64,000 nucleotides of DNA from Yinghuangia seranimata (GTDB taxonomy: Bacteria; Actinomycetota; Actinomycetes; Streptomycetales; Streptomycetaceae). Below the pieces are notes generated by a model, which was not told where the DNA came from, did not search any database, and worked only from the letters and a program-made list of their open reading frames with translations. Below are positions 42,938 through 51,088 of this stretch, in pieces. Within the stretch, counting starts at the first letter, position 1. Each line of letters starts with the position of its first letter. Both the position numbers and the translations under genes were made by a program. The stretch is from NCBI RefSeq assembly GCF_029953285.1, contig NZ_JASAOI010000037.1:124001-188000 (forward strand), in the 5' to 3' direction.

Positions 42938-43379
42938 GCTCGTGGGGGACGACGCCGACGCCACGTGCGGCATCCGGGTCGTCGACGCCGAGCGGGTACG
43001 TGCCGTCCGGGCCGCGCTGCCCGCCGAGTCGCACGTCGCCGACACCGCCGCCGTCTTCGCGCTCCTCGGCGACCCCGGCCGCCTCAAACTGCTGGTCGCG
43101 CTCCTCGAGGGCGAGATGTGCGTGTGCGACCTCGCCGCCGCGTGCGGGCAGGGCGAGTCCGCCGTCTCGCACCAACTGCGCCTGCTGCGCGCGCACCGCG
43201 TCGTCACCGCGCGGCGCGCCGGGCGGATGGCCTACTACCGGCTCGCCGACGCCCACGTCCGCCTGCTCCTGGACGTCACGCTCGCGCACCTCGAGCACAC
43301 CGGCCCCGAAACCGCTGTGGCACCGAGTGACCCCGCGCCCGTACCCGCTTCGGCCGTGAGCGGAGGCACCGCGCGATGA
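42918..43379 (+). CDS. ArsR/SmtB-family metal-responsive repressor
   Basis: 153 residues. Winged helix-turn-helix with LLGDPGRLKLLVALLEGEMC; CVCDLAAACGQGESAVSHQL is the recognition helix preceded by a CxC alpha3-type metal site. A second alpha5-type pattern D-x-H...H-x-x-H is also visible in LADAHVRLLLDVTLAHLEH. Carrying both sites fits sensing of Zn, Cd, Co or Pb, and the CDF exporter downstream supports metal efflux. The stop overlaps the CDF start as ATGA. The ATG at 42918 is favoured by the promoter position, although an extended frame starts earlier. Confidence 0.92.
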   Translation: MKTSSDVLVGDDADATCGIRVVDAERVRAVRAALPAESHVADTAAVFALLGDPGRLKLLVALLEGEMCVCDLAAACGQGESAVSHQLRLLRAHRVVTARRAGRMAYYRLADAHVRLLLDVTLAHLEHTGPETAVAPSDPAPVPASAVSGGTAR

Positions 43380-44524
43380 CCTCCGCCACCGCACCCGGCG
43401 CCCCCGGCGGGCACCGGCACGACGACGAGCACACCGACCACGCCGACCACGCCGACCAAGCGCACGAGCACGAGCGCGACCACGAGCACGAGCAGAACCA
43501 GGGCCGCAAGCGGGGCCACGGTCACAGCCACGACCACGGCTCGGGCGGTCACGCAGGCCACTCGCACGGCGTCAGCGCCGACGCGGACCGCCGCTACCTG
43601 ACCGCAGCCCTCGCCCTCATCGGCCTGTACATGCTGGTCGAGGTCGTCATCGGTGTCATCGCGCAGTCCCTGGCGCTGATCACCGACGCCGGCCACATGC
43701 TCACCGACGCGGTCTCCATCGTCCTCGCGCTGGTGGCGATGCGGCTCGCCGCACGCCCCGCGCGCGGCCGCTGGACGTACGGCCTCAAGCGCGCCGAGAT
43801 CCTCTCCGCACAGGTCAACGGCATCACGCTGCTCCTCCTCGTCGTCTGGTTCACGTACGAGGCGGTCCGCCGCCTGATCTCCCCGCCCGACGTCGCGGGC
43901 GGCCTGGTCGTCGTCACCGCCGTCGCCGGCATCGTGATCAACGTCGCCGCGGCCTGGCTCATCAGCCGCGCCAACCGCACCAGCCTGAACGTCGAGGGCG
44001 CCTACCAGCACATCCTCAACGACCTGTGGGCGTTCATCGCCACCGCGATCTCCGGCGTCATCGTCCTGACCACCGGCTTCGCCCGCGCCGACGCCATCGC
44101 CTCGCTCGTCGTCGCAGGCCTCATGCTCAAGGCCGGCGTCGGACTCGTCCGCGAGTCCTGGAAGATCCTCCTCGAAGCCGCCCCCGCCGGCCTCGACCCC
44201 GACCTCATCGGCGGCGAACTCGCCGCCCAGGAAGGCGTCGCCGAAGTCCACGACCTGCACATCTGGACCATCACCTCCGGCTTCCCCGCCCTGTCCGCGC
44301 ACGTCCTCGTCGACCCCGGGCACGACTGCCACGCCGTCCAGGTCACCCTGCAGCGCCTGCTGCGCGCACGCTGGGACATCGACCACACCACCCTCCAGGT
44401 CGACCACGCCCCGCCCGGCGTCTGGGAGATCGCCGACGCCCCTGGAGAAGCCGACGCGCACTGCGCCGACCCCCACGGCACCGTCCACCGGCCCACCGCG
44501 CCGCGGACCGTCCCCGAGGCTTGA
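43376..44524 (+). CDS. Cation diffusion facilitator (zinc/cobalt/cadmium exporter)
   Basis: 382 residues. A His/Asp/Glu-rich N-terminus (about 65 residues, with HDDEHTDHADHADQ and GHGHSHDHG) for metal binding, then six membrane helices with CDF motifs: LITDAGHMLTDAVSI in TM2 (HxxxD), and HILNDLWAFIATAISG in TM5 (HxxxD). The C-terminal cytoplasmic domain has VHDLHIWTITSGFPALSAHV. It exports divalent metal by proton exchange at the cytoplasmic membrane. Translationally coupled to the ArsR repressor. Confidence 0.95.
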   Translation: MTSATAPGAPGGHRHDDEHTDHADHADQAHEHERDHEHEQNQGRKRGHGHSHDHGSGGHAGHSHGVSADADRRYLTAALALIGLYMLVEVVIGVIAQSLALITDAGHMLTDAVSIVLALVAMRLAARPARGRWTYGLKRAEILSAQVNGITLLLLVVWFTYEAVRRLISPPDVAGGLVVVTAVAGIVINVAAAWLISRANRTSLNVEGAYQHILNDLWAFIATAISGVIVLTTGFARADAIASLVVAGLMLKAGVGLVRESWKILLEAAPAGLDPDLIGGELAAQEGVAEVHDLHIWTITSGFPALSAHVLVDPGHDCHAVQVTLQRLLRARWDIDHTTLQVDHAPPGVWEIADAPGEADAHCADPHGTVHRPTAPRTVPEA

Positions 44525-44572
44525 CCAACCGCTGACCCAACGCCGAACCGCGGGCCCGCCCCCACTGCCAGC

Positions 44573-45226
44573 ATGAGCCGCATGCCGACCACCCAGCCGA
44601 CCCCGCCCGCCTCGCCGGGCGAACCGGGCGGGCCCGCCGCACCGTACGCATCACCCCGCCCCGCCGGAACCCGGCCCGGGCAGCCGTACACCCCGGCCCT
44701 CACACCGGCGTCCGGCGCGGCACCCGCCGAGAACCTCGGCCCGACGCCGCGCCGGTCGCCCGCCAAGGTGCGCGCGCACTTCTACTCCCAGCCGCTCATC
44801 GTCCTCGCGCTCATCGTCGGATTCGTCCTGGTCGCGGCCGTCTACCTCATCGGCCTGCTCGGGAACGTGGTCAACCCCGGAGGGGGAGGCGGCAGCAAGG
44901 GCGTCAACCGCACCTCGTCCAACAGCCTGTGGATGAGCCGCCGCCGGCTCCGCCACGAACTGCGCGGCACCGACGCCGAATGGCGCGCCTGGGCCGACTC
45001 CCACCTGCGCGCCGCCATCGCCAAGGTCGAGGCCACCGACGCGAAACGCCGCGCCAAGGCCGACCCGTCCAAGCCGCCGCTCCCGCCGCCCAGCGTCTGC
45101 CTCGTCGCCGCCGACCGCCGCACCCTCACGGCCGCCGACGTCGACGCCCTCGTCCGCCCGCTCGGCTGGTACGTCGAGGTGGAGCACCGCGACCGGCAGA
45201 TATGGGTCACCCGCAACGACGCGTGA
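44573..45226 (+). CDS. Single-pass membrane protein of unknown function
   Basis: 217 residues. A Pro-rich cytoplasmic N-terminus of about 65 residues, one membrane helix (LIVLALIVGFVLVAAVYLIG), a Gly linker, then a soluble domain with SLWMSRRRLRHELRGTDAEW and VRPLGWYVEVEHRDRQIWVT. Start at ATG 44573 or 44582. It follows the CDF gene by 48 bases. The domain is not recognised. Confidence 0.7.
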   Translation: MSRMPTTQPTPPASPGEPGGPAAPYASPRPAGTRPGQPYTPALTPASGAAPAENLGPTPRRSPAKVRAHFYSQPLIVLALIVGFVLVAAVYLIGLLGNVVNPGGGGGSKGVNRTSSNSLWMSRRRLRHELRGTDAEWRAWADSHLRAAIAKVEATDAKRRAKADPSKPPLPPPSVCLVAADRRTLTAADVDALVRPLGWYVEVEHRDRQIWVTRNDA

Positions 45227-45568
45227 CCCCCCGACGGCGTCCAGGGCGCCTGCGACGCGGGGGAGCAGTCCGGAAGTCCTGCCGGGTGCCGGGGGCCTGC
45301 GCCGGGGCTTGACGGCCGTCCCTGGCACTCCCTGGCCCGCCAACGTGCGCGGCCTTGCCCCTCCGCGTGCCGCGCCGCGCCGCGCGCGGACGCCGTCGAG
45401 AGCCACCCACGCGAACGACGCTGAACCCCGGCGCCCGGTTTCAGGCAGCGCAGCCCCGGTACGCCCCAGGTCAGCCTCGCAATGCCTGGGGGCGCCTGGG
45501 GTCCCGCCCCTCGCGGGTGAGTACGAACGCGGATGCCACCGCACCTGCGGCGTCACGATGCTCGGAAC
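45227..45568. other. Intergenic stretch without a recognisable gene
   Basis: About 340 bases, GC-rich, without motifs, dyads or supported frames. Confidence 0.5.
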
Positions 45569-45994
45569 ATGCCCTCCACGACACCGCCGCCCCCGAGGCC
45601 TTCGAAGCCCCCGACGCCGTACACGCCGCCGACACAGCTCTGGTGGGCCCGGCCCGTTCCGGATATCCCCCTCGACCGCGGCGAACGACGCGACCCGACC
45701 GCGGATTTCGCTGTTGTGCTCGCCTGCGTCGTCGGGTTCCTGAGCAGCGGGTACCCCGTCGGCCTGCTGTTCTTCTCGATGTTGCCCCCCGACTCGTGCG
45801 AGCCGGGGTCGTGCGGAGGCGGAGTACGCCCCGAAACCGTCGTCCTCGCCCTGGGGTTCCTCGCCGAGATCGGCCTGGTCCTCGCGGCCGGCCAACTCTG
45901 GCGCCGCCGTCAGCGCGTCGCGCGGTGGGCCTGCGCGCTCGTCGCGCCGGCGATGCCGTGGCTCGCGCTGGGCGTCGTGACGGGGAAGGTGTAG
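45569..45994 (+). CDS. Small membrane protein
   Basis: 141 residues from ATG at 45569 (MPSTTPPPPRPSKPPT). Pro-rich N-terminus, helix 1 AVVLACVVGFLSSGYPVGLL, a Cys-containing loop PDSCEPGSCGGG, helix 2 VVLALGFLAEIGLVLAAGQL and helix 3 WACALVAPAMPWLALGVVTG. The function is unknown. Confidence 0.65.
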   Translation: MPSTTPPPPRPSKPPTPYTPPTQLWWARPVPDIPLDRGERRDPTADFAVVLACVVGFLSSGYPVGLLFFSMLPPDSCEPGSCGGGVRPETVVLALGFLAEIGLVLAAGQLWRRRQRVARWACALVAPAMPWLALGVVTGKV

Positions 45995-46156
45995 CCGCCG
46001 CGCCCTCGCCCGGGGGACGGCCACAGGCACCGGCCCCCGCCGCGTCACGGCGGGCGTGGGACGCTGGCGCGGACCGGGCTGAATCCTTCCGGTACCCGCG
46101 CGCCTCTCATAGGCGTGCGGACGACAGGCGTCCGCCACCGTCTCCGGGAGGACCCC

Positions 46157-46252
46157 ATGACCGCCGTCGTCATCGCCGCCGCGGCCGCCGCAGTGCTGCT
46201 GTGCGCGTGCACCCTCACCCTGCGCCGCCGCCGGAGGCGTTCGCGTGGCTGA
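46157..46252 (+). CDS. 31-residue membrane micropeptide overlapping the sigma-factor start
   Basis: ATG at 46157 is preceded by GGGAGG. The peptide starts MTAVVIAAAAAAVLLCACT, a single hydrophobic helix, and ends in a run of six arginines plus SRG. Its TGA overlaps the GTG start of the ECF sigma factor by 8 bases, so translation is coupled. It may anchor or tune the sigma-factor operon, or act only as a translational leader. Confidence 0.6.
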   Translation: MTAVVIAAAAAAVLLCACTLTLRRRRRRSRG

Positions 46253-46961
46253 CCGGCACACCTGGCCCGGCGCGACCCTCGTCAGCGCGGCGCAGCAGGG
46301 CGACGCCGACGCGATCACCGCGCTCGTGCACGGCTCGTACCCGCACGTGCGCCGGTTCGCGCACTCGCTGTGCGCCACGCCCCAGGACGCGGAGGACGCC
46401 GCCCAGGAGGCGCTGATCATCCTCTACCGCAAGATCGGGATGCTGCGGGCGTCCGGGGCGCTGGCGTCGTGGATGTTCCGGATCGTCCGGAACGAATGCC
46501 TGCGCCGGGCCCGCTCGGTGGTCCACCGGGAACAGGTCTACGGCGTCGGTGCCGACGGCGCGTTCGACGGCCCGGGCGGCCCCGGCGGGACCGGCGGGAC
46601 CGCGCGGTCGGCGGAGGAGGACGTGCTGGTGCGGCTGGACGCCGAACGCGTCGCGGCCGCCGTCGCCGCCCTGCCCGCCGACCAGCGGCAGGTGCTGATC
46701 ATGCGCGACATCCAGGGCCTTCCCGGGCGTACCGTCGCCGACCGGCTCGGGCTCAGCACCCCCGCGATGAAGTCCCGCCTGCACCGCGCGCGTTCGGCGG
46801 TACGCGAGGCCCTGCGGGAGGAACCGTGGCCGGACGGGACCGGCCCCCGCGACGGGGCACGGGCAGGCGGGGAGGCCGACCCCCGCCGCCCGCTGCGGGA
46901 CTGCCTGCACGGCGAGACGGAGACGGCGACCGCGACCGGCACTGGAGGCATCGATGCGTGA
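46245..46961 (+). CDS. ECF-type RNA polymerase sigma factor
   Basis: 238 residues. Region 2: LVHGSYPHVRRFAHSLCATP, then DAAQEALIILYRKIGML and LASWMFRIVRNECLRRAR. Region 4: VAALPADQRQVLIMRDIQGL, RTVADRLGLSTPAMKSRLHR. Between them is an unusually long Gly-rich linker (FDGPGGPGGTGGTARSAEED), and the C-terminus has an extra 50 residues containing a single Cys. GTG at 46245 overlaps the micropeptide stop. The next gene, a membrane protein, overlaps its end by 8 bases and may be its regulator. Confidence 0.92.
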   Translation: MADRHTWPGATLVSAAQQGDADAITALVHGSYPHVRRFAHSLCATPQDAEDAAQEALIILYRKIGMLRASGALASWMFRIVRNECLRRARSVVHREQVYGVGADGAFDGPGGPGGTGGTARSAEEDVLVRLDAERVAAAVAALPADQRQVLIMRDIQGLPGRTVADRLGLSTPAMKSRLHRARSAVREALREEPWPDGTGPRDGARAGGEADPRRPLRDCLHGETETATATGTGGIDA

Positions 46962-47478
46962 AATCACACTGGACAGCCCGGCCGCGGTGTCCGCCGCGGC
47001 CCACGACCCCGGCGGGACCGGTGCCGGGACGGCCCGTGGGCCCGCCCCCGACGCGGGGCCCGCGAAGGCGGGCATGCGCGAGCGCGTGCAGGAGCTCCCG
47101 GTCAAGGCCCGTACCGTCGCCGCCGTCGAGGGCGTGGTCGGGGCCGGGGCCGAAGGCCGCGAGGCCGTCACCGGGTCCGCGGACCCCACGTCGGCCGCCG
47201 TGCCGGCCGAACGCACACCCGCGCGCGGCGGGTTCGCGAGCGCGTCCGTCCCGCGTCACCTCGCCCGGGGCGCGGTCGGGTTCGGGGCGTTGGTCGCGTC
47301 GCTCGCCCTGCTGCCCGTCGTCGGGGTCGTGAGCCTGCTGCTCGCCCCCGTCGGGCTGGTCGCGCTGCGCGGCTGCCCGATGTGCTGGGCGATCGGCCTC
47401 GTCGAGACGATCTCGGCCGGCCGGCTGCGGCGCAGCTGCGAGAACGGGACGTGCGAACTGAAGCGCGCCACACGGTAG
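46954..47478 (+). CDS. Cysteine-containing membrane protein coupled to ECF sigma factor
   Basis: 174 residues. A long Ala/Gly/Pro-rich N-terminus, one or two membrane helices (AVGFGALVASLALLPVVGVV; SLLLAPVGLVAL) and a short C-terminal tail with GCPMCWAIGL and CENGTCELKR. A CPxC motif next to a membrane helix and a later CxxxxC pair suggest redox or zinc sensing. The overlap with the sigma-factor gene suggests an anti-sigma-like role, but no classic zinc-anti-sigma HxxxCxxC motif is present. Confidence 0.7.
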   Translation: MREITLDSPAAVSAAAHDPGGTGAGTARGPAPDAGPAKAGMRERVQELPVKARTVAAVEGVVGAGAEGREAVTGSADPTSAAVPAERTPARGGFASASVPRHLARGAVGFGALVASLALLPVVGVVSLLLAPVGLVALRGCPMCWAIGLVETISAGRLRRSCENGTCELKRATR

Positions 47479-47491
47479 ACGGCGTACACAC

Positions 47492-47533
47492 GGATGCGGG
47501 GCCGCGGCCCACGACGGGCCCGGCCCCGCATCC
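47492..47533. terminator. Bidirectional hairpin terminator
   Basis: A GC-rich stem of about 18 bp (GGATGCGGGGCCG... with one bulged base) around the loop ACGAC, placed between the convergent sigma-factor operon and the ABM-protein gene. Confidence 0.8.
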
Positions 47534-47569
47534 GCCTCCGTATCCGCGTCCGTGTCGCGGACACGGCGT

Positions 47570-48193
47570 CTATCCGTCCGCGCGCGCCATCGTGACGAGT
47601 TCGAACTCCTCGATGCTCAGCAGCGTGACGTTCGCCTTCTTGAGCCCCTCGCCGCGCACCGCCGCCTGCGGCCCCCGGGACGCGATCATCGAGGCCTTGT
47701 CGCGGAACAGCGTGCCGACCATGCCCCGGCCCGCCGACCCGTTCATGAACAGCGTCGCGCCGACCAGCCCGTCGATGGCCTCCAGGCCGGGACGGCCCAT
47801 CTCGTTGAACGTCGAGACGTACAGTGCGGCGTCCGACGGGGCGAACTCCACCCGCCCGGTGCGCAGCCATCCGCCGGGCCCGACCTGCGGCTGCGGGGTG
47901 AACGAGACGGCCTCCCACGCCTCCGTGGTCACCGTCGTGGCGAACGGCTGGAGCAGCTCCATCCGGCGCTCCCGCAGCATCTTGTCGCTCTCCGCGCGGG
48001 CGCTCTCGCTCTCCCACCACGAACCCATCAGCAGCTTGCCGACCTCGCGGTCCGCGAACAGCCCGAAGCGGCGGAAGCCGGCCTGGGCACGCAGCAGGTC
48101 CGGCGCCTCGCGCGAGAGTGCGTCGAGCGCCGCGCCGAGCTGCGCCGGGTCGCCGGTCACGTAGGTGGTGCGCACGTACATGGGTTCCTGCAT
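47570..48193 (-). CDS. ABM-like dimeric alpha/beta-barrel protein, paralogue 1
   Basis: 207 residues. Two tandem antibiotic-biosynthesis-monooxygenase-like halves: one with VRTTYVTGDPAQLGAALDAL...LLRAQAGFRRFGLFADREVG and SWWESESARAESDKML, the other with FNEMGRPGLEAIDGLVGATL and FRDKASMIAS. The ferredoxin-like fold normally binds small aromatic or heme ligands. ATG at 48193 follows GAAGGACG. It is a close paralogue, same length, of the gene immediately upstream. Confidence 0.85.
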   Translation of the reverse strand: MQEPMYVRTTYVTGDPAQLGAALDALSREAPDLLRAQAGFRRFGLFADREVGKLLMGSWWESESARAESDKMLRERRMELLQPFATTVTTEAWEAVSFTPQPQVGPGGWLRTGRVEFAPSDAALYVSTFNEMGRPGLEAIDGLVGATLFMNGSAGRGMVGTLFRDKASMIASRGPQAAVRGEGLKKANVTLLSIEEFELVTMARADG

Positions 48194-48401
48194 GGCTCGT
48201 CCTTCTGTCGGGCCGGCGCGGCGTAGCGCCGGCTGCCTTCCCATGTGACGCCCGCGCGCGGTGAGCGGCAACGCAGGTGGCCCATGCGGGTGAGCCCGTC
48301 CCGCCCGACGGCGGCGTGGTCTCTGGGAGCGGGCGGAGCGCGCCGCGGGGCGGGGCCGCGAGCTCGGCCCCGCCCCGCGGCGGACGGGGGACGGGGGACG
48401 G

Positions 48402-49025
48402 TCAGGCTTCCTGCATGTCCATCGCCACGATCTCGTACTCCTCCAGCCCGATCAGCGAGGCCTGCATGCGCTGGAAGCCGTCGCCGCGGACCGCCGCCTG
48501 CGGGCCCCGGGCGGAGGCCAGGGCGTCCTGGTCGCGGAAGATCGTGCTGATCATCGCGCGGCCGGCCTTCGCGTTCATGAGCAGGGTCGCGGCGACGAGG
48601 CCGTCGATGGCCTCCAGTCCCGGGCGGCCCGCGTCGACGAAGGTCCGGGCGAACGTCCCGGCGTCCTTGGGGGCGAACTCGACGCGCCCCATGCGCGCGC
48701 CCGCGTCGGGCCCGAACCGCGGCGCGTCGGTGTACGAGACGACCTGCCACGCCTCGGTGGTGACCGTGGTGGCGAACGGCTGCAGCAGCTCCGTGCGGCG
48801 GTCCCGCAGGGCGGCGTCGCTCGCGTCGCGGGCGCTCTCGCTCTCCCACCACGAGCCCATCATGATCTTGCCGACCTCGCGGTCCGCGAACAGCCCGAAG
48901 CGCTGGTAGCCGGGCTGGCCGCGCAGCAGGCCCGGGGCGTCGCGGGTGATCGCGTCGAGCGCGGTGCCGATCCGGGCGGGGTCGCCGGTCGCGTAGGTGG
49001 TGCGCACGTACATGGGGTCCTGCAT
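48402..49025 (-). CDS. ABM-like dimeric alpha/beta-barrel protein, paralogue 2
   Basis: 207 residues, roughly 65 percent identical to the neighbouring paralogue by eye. Shared blocks include MYVRTTY, RFGLFADREVGK, GSWWESESAR and LLQPFATTVTTEAW, LEAIDGLV and ARGPQAAVRG. ATG at 49025 follows GGAAGG. The pair is a tandem duplication on one strand, separated by about 208 bases, so each probably has its own promoter. Confidence 0.85.
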   Translation of the reverse strand: MQDPMYVRTTYATGDPARIGTALDAITRDAPGLLRGQPGYQRFGLFADREVGKIMMGSWWESESARDASDAALRDRRTELLQPFATTVTTEAWQVVSYTDAPRFGPDAGARMGRVEFAPKDAGTFARTFVDAGRPGLEAIDGLVAATLLMNAKAGRAMISTIFRDQDALASARGPQAAVRGDGFQRMQASLIGLEEYEIVAMDMQEA

Positions 49026-49393
49026 GGTGGTTCCTTCCTGGGCGGTGCGGCGGCGTCCCGCCGGCTGCCTCCCATCCGAAGCCACCCGGGGGGAACCGGC
49101 AAACGCCGCTGGGCCGTTCGGGCGCCGCCGCGCCGCCGCGCCGCTCGGCCGAACCGTCCGACCTGTCGCTGCTCGGCCTGGTGCGCCACAGGGCCCGGAT
49201 CGAGCAGAACTGGTTCCGACGCGTCATGGCCGGACGGGACGTGACACCGCACTACCGCACCGCCGACGACCGCGACGCGGACCCGCTACGCGGACCCGCT
49301 ACGCGACCGGACCGACGGGCGGATCAGGCAGTAGCGCGGAACCCGGCGGCCATCGATCAGGAGCAGGTTCCCAAGCAGGTTCCCAAGCAGGGT
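49026..49393. other. Intergenic stretch with short tandem repeats
   Basis: About 370 bases without a supported gene. It contains a 13-bp direct repeat (CGCGGACCCGCTA twice, near 49275-49300) and a 12-bp direct repeat (CAGGTTCCCAAG twice, near 49364-49388). Confidence 0.5.
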
Positions 49394-49573
49394 CTAACGC
49401 AGACGCAGCCCGAACGACTCGTCGCCCTCTTCGGTGCCGAAACAGCCCACTGTCGAGTAGCCGTCGTGGTGCGAGACGTCGATACTGTGGAACGTCGCGG
49501 TGGCGGGCGCCGCCGCCGACAGCACCGCTGCGGCGGCGGCCAACGTGAGGAACCAGACCTTGGTGATCTTCAC
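49394..49573 (-). CDS. Tiny secreted peptide 1
   Basis: 59 residues from GTG at 49573. A Sec signal (VKITKVWFLTLAAAAAVLSA, then AAPATA) leaves a mature peptide of about 33 residues beginning TFHSIDVSHHDGYSTV, with GCFGTEEGDES after it and one cysteine. It lies just downstream of a second small secreted peptide on the same strand; both have a short His/Ser/Asp-rich mature part. No ribosome site is obvious. Confidence 0.5.
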   Translation of the reverse strand: MKITKVWFLTLAAAAAVLSAAAPATATFHSIDVSHHDGYSTVGCFGTEEGDESFGLRLR

Positions 49574-49647
49574 GCCGGGTCCAACGCCGCGCGACGCACC
49601 AGGTCACGCGCGCGACGCACTCCGCCGGAGCGGGCGATGACCGGCCA

Positions 49648-49845
49648 CTACTTGCTCCAGTGGAACTCGAAGCCATATGCGTCCGACAGGGTCAGGTGGT
49701 GGTCGTAGCCTTCGGCCTCCGGGCTGCGGAGTGCGACGTTCGTGCCGCCGGTGTGGGCGACATCGTCAGCCTGGGCGATGCCGCAGAAGGAGAGAGCGGC
49801 CCCTGTGAGGGCCAGGACCGCCAGAACGCGCCGCTTGTTGGTCAT
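49648..49845 (-). CDS. Tiny secreted peptide 2
   Basis: 65 residues. A signal peptide MTNKRRVLAVLALTGAALSF...GIAQADD and a mature part of about 38 residues: VAHTGGTNVALRSPEAEGYD, then HHLTLSDAYGFEFHWSK. No cysteine in the mature part. ATG at 49845 is the only start with an intact signal. It forms a pair with the peptide gene 75 bases downstream. Family unknown. Confidence 0.6.
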   Translation of the reverse strand: MTNKRRVLAVLALTGAALSFCGIAQADDVAHTGGTNVALRSPEAEGYDHHLTLSDAYGFEFHWSK

Positions 49846-50052
49846 GCTCGATCAACGACGCTCAGCGGCGGCTGTCACGGCCTTTCCCCCGTGTGCAATG
49901 CGGGGCAGTCAGGGCTTGGGCGCGGGATGCGCGGGATGCGCGGGACGGCGTGCGGTGTCCCGGGCCCGTCCCGTGCCTCGCGCGTTCCCTCCGTGCGTGC
50001 CCGGCCACCCCGGCGGCCCTCGTCGGGGCGGGCGCCTGCCTAGACTCCGAGG

Positions 50053-50991
50053 GTGGACCTGACCATCCCGAACACCGACACCGCTGCCAGCGCCGCTCCC
50101 GATCCGGGCCCGGGCGTGGGCCCGGAGACCGCCGCGCGGGGCGAGGAGCGGCCCGATCTGGCTGCCGCCGACGCGGCGCTGGACGCCATCGGCGCGCTTG
50201 CCGACCCGGTACGCCGCGCGCTGTACCGGTTCGTGGCCGCCGCCGGGGCGCCGGTCGGGCGTGGGGAGGCCGCGGAGGCGGTCGGCGTGCAGCGCACCCT
50301 CGCGGCGCACCACCTGGACCGGCTCGTCGAGGCGGGACTGCTGGAGACCTCGTTCGCGCGCCCCGAGGGCCGCCGCGGTCCCGGGGCCGGGCGACCGGCG
50401 AAGCTGTACGCGCGGGCGAGGGACGCCGAGGCCAGCGTGTCGGTGCCGCCCCGGGCGTACGACACCGCGGGCCTGGTGCTGGCCGGGGCGCTGGACCTGC
50501 TGCGCGCGGACGCCGCGGTGGCGGCGTCGGCGCGCGAGGAGGGGCGCCTGGTGGGGGAGGCGTACCGGTCTCCGGGGTCGGGTGCGGCGGCGGAGGGCGG
50601 GACGGGGGCGGGCGGGTCGGTGGAGGCGCAGCGCGTCCGGGTGCTGCGGGCGCTGCGGGAGCAGGGGTACGAGCCGTACGACGACCCGGCGGACAAGGCC
50701 GACCTTGCGGGCGGCCTTGCGGACGGGGGCAGCGACGCCGCCACCGCCCTTGGGGCCACGCCTGGGGGCGATGCCGGGTCCGACGCCGGGTCCGTGGGTG
50801 TCCGCGGGCGGATCCTGTTGCGGAACTGCCCGTTCCACCGCTTGGCGGCGCAGTTCCCGCCGTTGGTGTGCGGCATGAACCTGGCGTTGCTCGACGGGGT
50901 GCTCGAGGGCGCGGGCGCGACGGGGTGGCGGGCGCGGATGGACGCGGCGGCGGGGCGGTGCTGTGTGGCGCTGGAGCCGGCCGACGACTGA
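50053..50991 (+). CDS. Predicted regulator, COG2345/SufR-like winged helix
   Basis: 312 residues. Winged helix-turn-helix: IGALADPVRRALYRFVAAAG, VGVQRTLAAHHLDRLVEAGL. The C-terminal part contains the NCPFH motif (LLRNCPFHRLAAQFPPLVCG) and a terminal RCCVAL, resembling the cysteine set that binds Fe-S in SufR, but the intervening Q-C-R loop is not seen. The linker has Gly/Ala-rich expansions. It lies upstream of the DUF3291 gene, a frequent arrangement in streptomycetes, and likely regulates it. Confidence 0.85.
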   Translation: MDLTIPNTDTAASAAPDPGPGVGPETAARGEERPDLAAADAALDAIGALADPVRRALYRFVAAAGAPVGRGEAAEAVGVQRTLAAHHLDRLVEAGLLETSFARPEGRRGPGAGRPAKLYARARDAEASVSVPPRAYDTAGLVLAGALDLLRADAAVAASAREEGRLVGEAYRSPGSGAAAEGGTGAGGSVEAQRVRVLRALREQGYEPYDDPADKADLAGGLADGGSDAATALGATPGGDAGSDAGSVGVRGRILLRNCPFHRLAAQFPPLVCGMNLALLDGVLEGAGATGWRARMDAAAGRCCVALEPADD

Positions 50992-51040
50992 CCATGCGAA
51001 CAGGGCTCGGACCGGGGGCTGCACGGGCGGGGGCAGGCCC

Positions 51041-51088
51041 ACTTCTAAAAACAATCTCCATTGACATATTGGTGCGGGAGCTGATGAC
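51041..51088 (+). promoter_or_regulatory. AT-rich promoter region of the DUF3291 gene
   Basis: A short AT-rich patch with a TTGACA hexamer (51061-51066) and a CAAT/ATTG dyad (CAATCTCCATTG) next to it. GGGAG lies 8 bases before the ATG at 51089. The -10 is not clear. Confidence 0.4.

Noticed and set aside
49275-49390. Short direct repeats as a CRISPR array
   Set aside because: Only two copies each of 12-13 bp with no spacers of constant length and no cas genes.
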